From CAYJPK01 sp964372035 (lineage in GTDB: Bacteria; Desulfobacterota; Desulfovibrionia; Desulfovibrionales; Desulfovibrionaceae), in contig CAYJPK010000046.1 in assembly GCA_964372035.1 (NCBI GenBank), positions 1 through 16,562 on the forward strand: a DNA stretch of 16,562 nt, in the 5' to 3' direction. Below are positions 1-6,851 of this stretch, one piece after another. Made by a program: the position numbers and the translations under genes. The notes under the pieces are model-generated. The model was not told the DNA's origin. It did no database searches and was given only the letters and a program-made list of their open reading frames with translations. Each line of letters opens with the position of its first letter. Position 1 is the stretch's first letter.

Positions 1-42
1 CATTTATAACAGTGTATTAGAATCTTTTTAATCACCGACTAA

Positions 43-1092
43 TTAAAATTCGATTTGAACTTGCTCTTCATTATCAGGGTTCATTTCAATTTGCCCGATT
101 TTCCAAGCAGATAAATTCATAGCATTAATTCGGCTAACAACTTCATCAGCAACATTTTTATTTACAATAATCATATAACCAATACCACAGTTAAAGATTT
201 GTAACATTTCTTGCCAGCTTAAGTTACCGCTCTTAGCTAAAAATTCAAATACCGGTGGAATATCCCATGAACCAAAATTAACTCTAGCTAAAATTTGTGA
301 GGATAAAATACGTGGAATATTATCATAAAAACCGCCACCAGTAATATGCACCATGCCGTTAATCGCAATATCACGAAGTAAATGTTTAACAGCTTCAGCA
401 TAAATAATAGTTGGCTCAAGCAAAACTTCTTTCACTAATTTATCAGTACCAGGGAAGGTATCATCGCCTTTAAGTCCGCTTTCTGCAACGATTTTACGAG
501 CGAGAGAATAACCATTTGAGTGAATACCAGAAGATTTAATACCAATGATAACATCATCAACTCTAATTGCTGAACCGTCAATAATTTTATTATTATCAAC
601 AATGCCTACGCAAAAACCAGCTAAATCATATTCACCATCACCATACATGCTTGGCATTTCGGCAGTCTCACCGCCAAGCAGTGCACAGCCTGCTTGCTTA
701 CAACCAACTGCAACGCCTTTAACAACGCTAGCAGCCTTGTCAACATCGAGCTTGCCTGTTGCAAAATAATCTAAGAAAAATAATGGCTTAGCACCCTGTA
801 CTAAAATATCATTAGCGCACATAGCAACTAAGTCAATACCAATAGTATCATGCATATTATATTCGCCAGCGAGTTTTAACTTAGTACCAACGCCATCAGT
901 AGATGAAACGAGGACAGGATTTTCAATTCCTGTTAAGTCTGGGCGAAATAATCCGCCAAAGCCACCAATATCAGATACAACACCTTTAATATGTGTATCT
1001 GCAACAATATCTTTAATTTTTGATACAAAACTATTGCCAGCTTCAATATTTACACCAGACTCTGTATAAGCCTTACTTCTTGATTCAAGCAT
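43..1092 (-). CDS. purM: Phosphoribosylformylglycinamidine cyclo-ligase (AIR synthetase)
   Basis: Cytosolic enzyme of de novo purine synthesis that closes the imidazole ring, converting FGAM and ATP to AIR. The 349-residue length is normal for PurM. Visible family motifs, in order, are GGFGGLF (43-49), STDGVGTKLKLA (64-75, nucleotide binding), GIDLVAMCANDILVQGAKP (85-103), GGETAEMP (140-147), HSNGYSLAR (191-199), LLEPTIIYAEA (224-234), HITGGGFYDNIPR (249-261) and NCGIGYMIIV (301-310). The ATG start is supported by a GGAGG ribosome binding site (complement of 1098-1102) and by a good promoter further upstream. The gene reads leftwards, diverging from the proline-rich protein/Smr operon. Only 42 bases lie beyond its stop, too few to show whether purN or another pur gene follows. 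Nothing in it looks broken. The family call is secure. Confidence 0.97.
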   Translation of the reverse strand: MLESRSKAYTESGVNIEAGNSFVSKIKDIVADTHIKGVVSDIGGFGGLFRPDLTGIENPVLVSSTDGVGTKLKLAGEYNMHDTIGIDLVAMCANDILVQGAKPLFFLDYFATGKLDVDKAASVVKGVAVGCKQAGCALLGGETAEMPSMYGDGEYDLAGFCVGIVDNNKIIDGSAIRVDDVIIGIKSSGIHSNGYSLARKIVAESGLKGDDTFPGTDKLVKEVLLEPTIIYAEAVKHLLRDIAINGMVHITGGGFYDNIPRILSSQILARVNFGSWDIPPVFEFLAKSGNLSWQEMLQIFNCGIGYMIIVNKNVADEVVSRINAMNLSAWKIGQIEMNPDNEEQVQIEF

Positions 1093-1126
1093 TTAAACCT
1101 CCAAACTTGACACTCTACGTAAGTTG

Positions 1127-1155
1127 ACTATAAACTTTTATTTGCTCATGTGCAA
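1127..1155 (-). promoter_or_regulatory. Sigma-70-type promoter of purM
   Basis: On the minus strand a -35 box TTGCAC (complement of 1150-1155) and a -10 box TATAGT (complement of 1127-1132) are separated by exactly 17 bases. This would start a transcript near 1120, leaving a leader of roughly 28 bases with the GGAGG site. No PurR-box or purine riboswitch fold is evident in so short a leader. Confidence 0.65.
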
Positions 1156-1180
1156 GTACCTTAGTTCCATAAAAAAATAA

Positions 1181-1208
1181 TTTATTACTTTTTTAGATGA
1201 GCTATACT
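1181..1208 (+). promoter_or_regulatory. Probable promoter of the proline-rich protein/Smr operon
   Basis: A -10-like TATACT (1203-1208) lies 16 bases after a weak -35-like TTTATT (1181-1186). It is followed by an AAGGAG ribosome binding site (1221-1226) and an ATG at 1232. The -10 box is good and the -35 box is poor, so the assignment rests mainly on position. Confidence 0.4.
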
Positions 1209-1231
1209 ATATAAAAATAAAAGGAGTGATT

Positions 1232-1738
1232 ATGAAAACTAATAAATTGTTATATACTGCTATTATTGTTAATTTTTTATTTGTGTTTGCTAATGATTTA
1301 TCAGCAAGCCAAGCCTTTTCAACAACTAACAATGATACCTTTCAAAATGATAATTCGCAAAATAATATTATAATTCATAATGGTGTTGACCCACAAACTA
1401 ATGATAATAGGCTTACTATCATTAATCCTACTCAACCAAACGTGCAACAACAGCCTAATATTTATGTATCACCTGAAATTGTGCTACCTTATAATTCTGT
1501 TGCGCCACTGCCAAAACCTCCGCACCATATTGACCCTGCGCACCCATACCCACCTGCTTTTACAAAGCCAACTCAACCTTATCCGCCAGGTTATAGACCT
1601 CCGCAGATTTTGCCTATGCCTACAGTTCCACCGACTCCAGTTGTGCCAAGCCCTAATTCGCCCAATGTTAATAAGCCGAGCGTTAATAAGCCTGCTGGAA
1701 CGAAACAACCCTTTGTTTATCAGCCCTCAAATAAATAG
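1232..1738 (+). CDS. Small exported proline-rich protein, unknown function
   Basis: I do not recognise a family. The 168-residue product starts with a Sec-type signal: MKTNK, then a hydrophobic core (about 6-20), with cleavage likely around residues 24-28. An Asn/Gln-rich segment follows (about 30-75). The C-terminal half is rich in proline, with five PP pairs, two PYPP units and a VNKP doublet. It is probably periplasmic or outer-membrane associated, an extended and largely unstructured polypeptide. A GTG at 1226 is in frame but sits inside the AAGGAG ribosome binding site, so the ATG at 1232 (five bases after the site) is preferred. The stop codon TAG overlaps the AGGAG site of the Smr gene, so the two genes form an operon and their translation is probably coupled. 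Proteins like this are often genus-specific. Confidence 0.75.
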   Translation: MKTNKLLYTAIIVNFLFVFANDLSASQAFSTTNNDTFQNDNSQNNIIIHNGVDPQTNDNRLTIINPTQPNVQQQPNIYVSPEIVLPYNSVAPLPKPPHHIDPAHPYPPAFTKPTQPYPPGYRPPQILPMPTVPPTPVVPSPNSPNVNKPSVNKPAGTKQPFVYQPSNK

Positions 1739-1747
1739 GAGTTAAAA

Positions 1748-2770
1748 ATGTATAAAGATGAAAATGACGTACTGCTCGAAGAAAATCCCTTTTTAAAGCT
1801 TAATAAAAGTAATTTTAAGTCTAAGGAAGCTAAAAAAAATATAAAAAAAACTCCTACTAAAATTATAAATAATAACAGCGATGATGAGAGTTCAGAATTT
1901 TTAAATGCTATGCAACATGCTAAAAACTTTAAGCAAGTTGATAAATTTAAAAATGATGCTACTAGTACAGGTGCTAAAACAAAGAATAAAGCTGTAAATA
2001 ATAATCCTAATATTAAAAATGAAAGCAAAGCTCAAGATACTAATGAAGATGGCTTCTTTGAATTTGCTAATTTAATGAAAGATATTAAGCCATTAGCAGA
2101 TGAAAAAAGTCCTAAACCAGAAGCTAAAAAAAAGAAGAACAAAACAAATAGCGAAGCTCAAGATAAAAATGAATTTTTAAATGCCATGCACAAGTCTGAT
2201 GCAAAAGAAATAAATGATGACGAAGGCTTAGCTGAATTTTCAGAATTTGCACAAGGTATAAAACCTCTTTCTGGTAAGGAAATTATTCCACCGCCTAAAA
2301 AAGAAATAGCGCATAATCCTGCTCTTTTGCCGACCAATAGCCAAGTTGAATTTGTTGTGAATAATAGTGCCGATTATACAGAGGGCTACACCCTTGGGCT
2401 TGATTTATTAATAGTTAGTAAATTACAGCGTGGGCAATATAAACATGAAGCCTTTTTAGACTTGCACGGCTTAACCGTTAGCCAAGCTTATGCTAACTTA
2501 GTGATTTTTATGAGAAATGCACACCATAGAAGTTATAAATCACTATTAATTGTTACAGGAAAAGGTTTAAACTCTGCTACGAACAGCTCAATTTTAAGAT
2601 ATAAATTGCAAGAATGGCTTATAAAAGAACCCTTTAACCATCTTGTCTTAGCCTTTTGTTCTGCCTTACCAAAAGATGGTGGTAACGGTGCTTTATATCT
2701 TCTTTTACGTAGTAAGAAAAAAAATAAACATCAAATTGATTGGAACTGCCAAGTCGTAGATGATGAGTGA
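1748..2770 (+). CDS. Smr-domain protein (SmrA/SmrB-like endonuclease)
   Basis: 340 residues. The C-terminal Smr domain (about 218-322) contains KLQRGQY (225-231), the DLHGLT motif (238-243) with the catalytic-type D238-L239-H240, VTGKG (269-273), and a closing SALPKDGGNGALYLLLR (305-321). From memory these segments resemble E. coli SmrB and SmrA; SmrB cleaves mRNA at collided ribosomes, so a role in ribosome rescue or nucleic-acid cleavage is likely. The first 200 residues are charged, Lys/Asn/Asp/Glu-rich and low in complexity. They carry repeated F..AM or IKPL-type motifs: FLNAM at 51 and 143, and IKPL at 113 and 171. The length exceeds the roughly 180-190 residues of the E. coli paralogues because of this extension. 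The ATG is preceded by AGGAG (1737-1741), which overlaps the upstream stop codon. SmrB versus SmrA orthology is undecided, so no symbol is given. Confidence 0.9.
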   Translation: MYKDENDVLLEENPFLKLNKSNFKSKEAKKNIKKTPTKIINNNSDDESSEFLNAMQHAKNFKQVDKFKNDATSTGAKTKNKAVNNNPNIKNESKAQDTNEDGFFEFANLMKDIKPLADEKSPKPEAKKKKNKTNSEAQDKNEFLNAMHKSDAKEINDDEGLAEFSEFAQGIKPLSGKEIIPPPKKEIAHNPALLPTNSQVEFVVNNSADYTEGYTLGLDLLIVSKLQRGQYKHEAFLDLHGLTVSQAYANLVIFMRNAHHRSYKSLLIVTGKGLNSATNSSILRYKLQEWLIKEPFNHLVLAFCSALPKDGGNGALYLLLRSKKKNKHQIDWNCQVVDDE

Positions 2771-2805
2771 CTTCATTAGCCTTATAGCTTTTAGCTATAA
2801 ACAAC

Positions 2806-2848
2806 AAAAATGCAAGAAAAAACTAAGTTTGCTTTTTCTTGCATTTTT
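2806..2848. terminator. Bidirectional hairpin terminator between convergent genes
   Basis: A perfect 16-base inverted repeat (2806-2821 with 2833-2848) built on ATGCAAGAA, with A-rich and T-rich outer ends so that either strand ends in a U-run. It lies between the Smr gene stop (2770) and the stop of the minus-strand gene (2912). A smaller hairpin, TTATAGCT/AGCTATAA (2782-2800), precedes it without a U-run. Confidence 0.85.
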
Positions 2849-2911
2849 ATTTGTTTGTTGTAACTACTAAATTCTTTTATTATGATATGTTAAAATATTT
2901 TTCATCATCGA

Positions 2912-3853
2912 CTATTTAACTTTAAGGTAAAAAGTACTATCTAGTTGGCTATTTTGCTTTAAGAGCATAAGTTTTGCGGCATAAGCAAAATGTTTAAGGC
3001 ATATATTAACAGTATTTGACTGATCTTTGCTTAAAAAAGTCATTTCACAATCGAGAGCTAAGGCACCAAAGGCTTGCGCATTGAGTTGAAGTGGTAAAAT
3101 CATAACATTGTTTTTCTCAAAACGTGAATCATTTCCAGCAATAAATTCAACATCGCCATAAACAAGTTCATAGCTAATCATGGAACTTAATTTCTCTTTA
3201 AGTAAATCAGCCCAAACTTGCCACTCTGAATTATTTGAGCCAGTTTCAAGGTAAAGATTAAAATTATTATTATTTAAAAAGATTGCGTGCATCGCATTTA
3301 AAGGGAAAAGGCTAGACAAGTTAAACCTTGCAACATTTAAAAGCTCGCCAATATCGCTTGAACAGTCAACTTCTTCAATAAAGCTATTCACAAAATTAAA
3401 GGCTTCATGCTTCTTATCAAATAATTCTTTATATAAATTTAAACTGCGCTCATGCATATTTAAACTAGCGTATAAATTTATATTTTCATGCAGGCTATTG
3501 ATTATCTCAAAAAGCTCATCACTTATGAGTGGCATACGGGCAAATTTTTCAGCCCCAAGAGCTTTTAATAAATCAAGTTCATCAGGATTTTTTTCTTCAT
3601 TAAAAATCAAGACTTTGGCAAGTGGAATTTCTTTAATTATCTCTTTTTCTAAGCCATCAAGCTCTAAATCACCACAGCCCACAAACAAGCTAAACACCGA
3701 AGATTGCAGAATATTTTTTATATCAAGCAAGTCCTCAAAGCCTATCTTCTCAACAATATAACTAGTACCAAGAAAGCTATTAATAAGCGTTATTTGCTCA
3801 TCATTAAGCCCTAGACACCAGATTAAGGATTGGGTATTTTTTGCTGCACTCAT
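2912..3853 (-). CDS. Pseudo-receiver plus GAF-like protein, putative signalling
   Basis: 313 residues with no close match that I can name. Residues 8-122 have the alternating hydrophobic-strand and helix layout of a response-regulator receiver. The strand that should carry the phospho-acceptor reads SLFVGCGD (55-62), with no Asp at the expected end. The usual K-P of the fifth strand appears as ARMPL (105-109). It would therefore be a non-phosphorylated pseudo-receiver. A helical linker follows (about 123-165). Residues 166-297 look like a GAF fold: ELLNVARFNLSSLF, then ILPLQLNAQAFGALALD (252-268), then a final amphipathic helix. No output domain, DNA-binding helix or membrane segment is seen. 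A GTG at 3865 is in frame, but GGTGGA lies seven bases before the ATG at 3853, which I take as the start. The gene is flanked by terminators and appears monocistronic. The fold assignments are inference by eye. Confidence 0.75.
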   Translation of the reverse strand: MSAAKNTQSLIWCLGLNDEQITLINSFLGTSYIVEKIGFEDLLDIKNILQSSVFSLFVGCGDLELDGLEKEIIKEIPLAKVLIFNEEKNPDELDLLKALGAEKFARMPLISDELFEIINSLHENINLYASLNMHERSLNLYKELFDKKHEAFNFVNSFIEEVDCSSDIGELLNVARFNLSSLFPLNAMHAIFLNNNNFNLYLETGSNNSEWQVWADLLKEKLSSMISYELVYGDVEFIAGNDSRFEKNNVMILPLQLNAQAFGALALDCEMTFLSKDQSNTVNICLKHFAYAAKLMLLKQNSQLDSTFYLKVK

Positions 3854-3878
3854 AGTAAATTCCACCGTTTCTAAACAG

Positions 3879-3884
3879 ATTATA
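3879..3884 (-). promoter_or_regulatory. -10 box of the pseudo-receiver/GAF gene
   Basis: A perfect TATAAT on the minus strand (complement of 3879-3884), about 26 bases before the ATG at 3853 and just beyond the last upstream terminator. The sequence 17 bases further upstream, GGTACT, is a poor -35 box. Confidence 0.45.
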
Positions 3885-3923
3885 TGAATTTATGCAAAAA
3901 AAGTACCATTAAACTAAAAACTA

Positions 3924-3957
3924 CAAAAAAAGCCTGCCTAAACTAATAGGCAAGCTT
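3924..3957 (-). terminator. Second terminator downstream of tRNA-Asp
   Basis: On the minus strand an 11-base stem, AAGCTTGCCTA with TAGGCAGGCTT (complement of 3957-3930, one G-U pair), has a 6-base loop and is followed by a run of at least six T. It isolates the pseudo-receiver/GAF gene from the tRNA unit. Confidence 0.8.
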
Positions 3958-3992
3958 TAATTTCAAAGTAAATAAAACCAAAAAATGGGTAT

Positions 3993-4021
3993 AAAAAAAG
4001 GAGCTCTAAAAAAAGCTCCTT
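3993..4021 (-). terminator. First terminator of tRNA-Asp
   Basis: Minus-strand stem AAGGAGCT/AGCTCCTT (complement of 4021-4014 and 4005-3998) with an 8-base loop and a downstream T-run, beginning 9 bases after the tRNA 3' end. Together with the hairpin at 3924-3957 it forms a tandem pair. Confidence 0.8.
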
Positions 4022-4029
4022 AAATATAA

Positions 4030-4106
<77 letters not shown>

Positions 4107-4127
4107 GCAATCAAACAGCGAGTTCTT

Positions 4128-4156
4128 GTTTTATGTGAAACCGTGATAATTGTCAA
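4128..4156 (-). promoter_or_regulatory. Promoter of tRNA-Asp
   Basis: A consensus TTGACA (complement of 4151-4156), a 17-base spacer, and TAAAAC (complement of 4128-4133) on the minus strand. The start site would be near 4121, roughly 15 bases before the mature tRNA 5' end. Confidence 0.65.
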
Positions 4157-4321
4157 GCATTTTTTTTATTATTTTTATATTTTTTTAAATTTTATCATTT
4201 TATCAAGCAAAATCAAGCAAATACACCCTCAAATATTTAATAACAAGTCTTTAAATTGTATTTTTTCTTAGGCGTTTTCTTTAGATTGCATGCAAATTTC
4301 ATTTATGCTAAAGATTTTTTT

Positions 4322-4885
4322 ATGAAATTACATGAATATAATAATTTTATACTTTCAAAGCATGTTAGCGAAGGTGATACTGTAATTGATGCAACTTGTG
4401 GCAATGGGCATGACACGATTTTTTTATCAAATTTAGTTGGTGAAAAGGGGCTTGTGCTTGCCTTTGACTTGCAAAAAGAGGCTATAAATTCCACAAAATC
4501 CGCACTTTTAAAGCATAATATTTCAAATACAAAATTATTTCACGATGGGCATGAAAATATTTCCGCTTATATTAATGATATGGAAATAAGTGCTGCTGTT
4601 TTTAATCTTGGATTTTTACCAAGAAGCGATAAAAAAATAATTACTAAAAAAGAAACTAGCCTAAAGGCTTGCGAGCAAATCTTAAAAAATCTCAAGCTAA
4701 ATGGTGTGCTTAGCATACATTGCTACAGCGGTCATACTGGTGGAGATGAAGAAGCAAGTGCTATTTATGAATTTGCTAAACAGCTTAGCAATAGATATTA
4801 CTATGTGGTAAATATTGAACAGTTAAATAAAGACAAAAACAAAGAAAATCTTATACTTATCATTAAAACATCAAACATGGCTTGA
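4322..4885 (+). CDS. mnmM: YtqB/MnmM-family SAM-dependent methyltransferase
   Basis: A 187-residue class I methyltransferase. The opening MKLHEYNNF, SAM-binding motif I DATCGNGHDT (23-32), the acidic end of the second strand AFDLQKEAI (47-55), the NLGFLPRSDK loop (95-104) and CYSGHTGGDEE (134-144) are the signature of the YtqB family. B. subtilis YtqB was reported as MnmM, which methylates nm5s2U to mnm5s2U at the tRNA wobble base; the same role here is inferred from family resemblance. The length is close to that of YtqB. The frame is open back to a TTG at 4256, but the family-typical N-terminus begins at the ATG at 4322, and the ribosome binding site there is weak (TAAAGAT). The TGA stop lies inside the sigma-54 element for flgE. 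No terminator separates the two genes, so read-through into flgE is possible. Confidence 0.87.
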   Translation: MKLHEYNNFILSKHVSEGDTVIDATCGNGHDTIFLSNLVGEKGLVLAFDLQKEAINSTKSALLKHNISNTKLFHDGHENISAYINDMEISAAVFNLGFLPRSDKKIITKKETSLKACEQILKNLKLNGVLSIHCYSGHTGGDEEASAIYEFAKQLSNRYYYVVNIEQLNKDKNKENLILIIKTSNMA

Positions 4886-4893
4886 TTTTTGCT
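4878..4893 (+). promoter_or_regulatory. Sigma-54 (-24/-12) promoter of flgE
   Basis: TGGC at 4878-4881 and TTGCT at 4889-4893, with GG (4879-4880) and GC (4891-4892) exactly 10 bases apart and a G at 4884. This fits the consensus TGGCACGN4TTGCW except at two positions. Transcription would start near 4904, about 45 bases before the flgE ATG. Hook genes are commonly RpoN-dependent, which supports the call. No enhancer site could be recognised. Confidence 0.75.
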
Positions 4894-4948
4894 TATACAA
4901 AACAAAGTGGTATTATTTTCCCTTTAATTTTGGATATGGAGAAAAGTT

Positions 4949-6457
4949 ATGTTTAGCGGTTTATACAGCTCAGCAACTGGCATGAAAGTGCATAGCGATG
5001 GTTTGCAAACAATTTCGCACAACTTAGCCAATGTTAGCACTGTTGGCTATAAGCAACAAGATATGCTGTTTGAGGACTTGATGTATCAAGAATCCAGCTA
5101 TAATTCAGCCATGTCGCCTACACGTGACCAAGTTGGTGCTGGTGCTGCTGTTGCTACTGTTCGGACAATTTTCACCCAAGGTGCTTTTGAAGATGGAAGT
5201 TCTGTCACTGATTTAGCTTTAAATGGTGATGGATTTTTCCAAGTAACTAATGGTGAAAGTGTTGAATATACTAGAGCTGGTGACTTTTATTTCATGCCAA
5301 ATGGTGAATTAGTTGATCCATCAGGCTATAATTTAACCGGTATTCCGCTTGATAAAAATGGCAATGAAGTTGGCGGTTTAAGCCCTATTGTCATTGACCC
5401 TACATCTGAACAATATGCCATTAGCCAACCGCAAGCAACGACTTCAATTAGTGCTGCTTTGAGTATTGGTGGTTTGGAAGATAGCTTTAGCGTTCAAGAA
5501 AATCCAATGTTTAGCATGTTACAAGCTTATAATGCTAATCTTGAAACTCCGCTTGCTGAAACGAATTATTCATATCAACAACCTGTGCGTATTTATGATG
5601 CAAATGGTGTTACGCATGAAGTTGATTTATATTTAGATAAAACTTCTGTTGGAAGTTCTGGTCAGTCTGTTTATGAGTATGTAATTGCAACTGACCCTAG
5701 CATTGATGGTAGTGCCTTGTCTGGAACTAATGGTGCTGGTCTTTTAATGAGTGGTACGCTGACCTTTAGTTCTAATGGTGAATTAATTGATATGTCAGCC
5801 TTTAGCCCAAGTGGTATTGATAAAAATGATTTATCAACTTGGACACCTAGCACTATGTCAAATGGCTCTCCTCAAATCAATTTAACTTATGCTGATGGCA
5901 CAACTCAAAGCTTTACCATTGATTTTGGTATTTCAAGCAATACTAACACCTGGGAAAATGCTCCGGCAAGTATTGCCGACATTGGAACTGACCCTGCTAA
6001 TCTGCCTAACATGGCTGATATTGTTAGAAATACTGAATCCACAATTGCTTATGGCTCAAGTGCCGGTACACTTAACCTAGAACAAGATGGCTACGGTGTT
6101 GGTGAATTAATAGATATTAGCATTGATTCCGAGGGTTTAATAGCTGGTGTATATACTAATGGGCAGACAGAAAGCCTTTATTCTATCCCTGTATTTAACT
6201 TCACAAGTAAGGACGGTTTAGACCATGTTGGCAATAACCACTACGTTCAAACTAAAGAAGCAGGACAAATGAATTACGGGACTGCTGGCACTGAACATTA
6301 TGGCGAAATTATTTCAACTAAAATTGAAGCCTCAAATGTTGATTATGCAAGTGAAATGGTTGACATGATTATTATTCAACGTGGTTTTCAAATGAATAGC
6401 AAAAGCGTAACAACAATTGATACACTTATACAAAAAGCACTTGAACTTAAACGATAA
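4949..6457 (+). CDS. flgE: Flagellar hook protein FlgE
   Basis: Structural subunit of the hook, the universal joint between rod and filament, exported by the flagellar type III apparatus. The 502-residue length suits FlgE rather than the shorter rod proteins FlgF and FlgG. The N-terminal D0 segment MFSGLYSSATGM, LQTISHNLANVSTVGYKQ (19-36), then LALNGDGFFQV (89-99) and YTRAGDFYFMPNGELVDPSG (107-126) form the FlgE/F/G core. The central part (about 150-420) is the variable surface domain. The C-terminus, from IEASNVDYASEMVDMI to KSVTTIDTLIQKALELKR, is the conserved D0 helix. A GGAG site (4938-4941) lies seven bases before the ATG. It stands alone, without flgD or fliK neighbours, behind a sigma-54 promoter and in front of a terminator. 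Confidence 0.95.
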   Translation: MFSGLYSSATGMKVHSDGLQTISHNLANVSTVGYKQQDMLFEDLMYQESSYNSAMSPTRDQVGAGAAVATVRTIFTQGAFEDGSSVTDLALNGDGFFQVTNGESVEYTRAGDFYFMPNGELVDPSGYNLTGIPLDKNGNEVGGLSPIVIDPTSEQYAISQPQATTSISAALSIGGLEDSFSVQENPMFSMLQAYNANLETPLAETNYSYQQPVRIYDANGVTHEVDLYLDKTSVGSSGQSVYEYVIATDPSIDGSALSGTNGAGLLMSGTLTFSSNGELIDMSAFSPSGIDKNDLSTWTPSTMSNGSPQINLTYADGTTQSFTIDFGISSNTNTWENAPASIADIGTDPANLPNMADIVRNTESTIAYGSSAGTLNLEQDGYGVGELIDISIDSEGLIAGVYTNGQTESLYSIPVFNFTSKDGLDHVGNNHYVQTKEAGQMNYGTAGTEHYGEIISTKIEASNVDYASEMVDMIIIQRGFQMNSKSVTTIDTLIQKALELKR

Positions 6458-6477
6458 TTTTTAAATTTATATGATAT

Positions 6478-6511
6478 AAAAAACAGCTGGAATTTCTGGC
6501 TGTTTTTTTTT
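6478..6511 (+). terminator. flgE terminator
   Basis: Stem AAAAAACAGC (6478-6487) with GCTGTTTTTT (6499-6508), an 11-base loop, and a T-run continuing to 6511, about 20 bases after the flgE stop. It is a standard rho-independent terminator. Confidence 0.85.
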
Positions 6512-6774
6512 GCATAAGCTGAAAAGAGTCATTTTTAAGGAGCGGTTATAGCAAGTTTATCTGAACTTACTATAAAAGTTCTAAGATTACAAAAAAATAT
6601 ACTATTTAAATATTTCACTATTTAAAGTAACTCATTGAAATAATTGCATATTAAAAACAGCAAAAACAAAATCTGATAAAAAATCGTAAAAAAAATGCAA
6701 AAAAATCGTAAAAAAACACTTGCCAAGCAAAATTAAATCCACTATAAGCACGGAACGAGGCTTTTTTAATTTTG

Positions 6775-6801
6775 CTATGCAAAAAACCATTTTTTGCATA
6801 G
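6775..6801. repeat. Perfect 12-bp inverted repeat (hairpin)
   Basis: CTATGCAAAAAA (6775-6786) and its exact complement (6790-6801) with a 3-base loop. A second 12-base inverted repeat, AGCAAAATTAAA (6726-6737) with TTTAATTTTGCT (6765-6776), overlaps it by two bases, giving two alternative adjacent stems. There is no gene end near enough to make it an obvious terminator. Confidence 0.6.
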
Positions 6802-6851
6802 GTAAATTACTTGTGTTTTATGTATTTTCTAAATTTATAGGATTTTTAAAC

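Noticed and set aside
1..42. ATG at 3-1 on the minus strand as the start of a gene after purM (for example purN)
   Set aside because: Only the three bases of a possible start codon are inside the window and no ribosome binding site precedes it.
545..769. Plus-strand open frame opposite purM
   Set aside because: purM on the other strand is unmistakable and complete; the opposite frame has no supporting features.
1380..2028. Alternative frames overlapping the proline-rich and Smr genes (1380-1745 plus, 1484-1708 minus, 1720-2028 minus)
   Set aside because: The signal peptide, ribosome binding sites and Smr motifs fix the real frames. The alternatives are leucine- or arginine-rich shadows.
4150..4181. 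Plus-strand promoter TTGTCA ... TATATT for the methyltransferase gene
   Set aside because: The spacing is 20 bases and it overlaps the tRNA promoter on the other strand; too weak to annotate.
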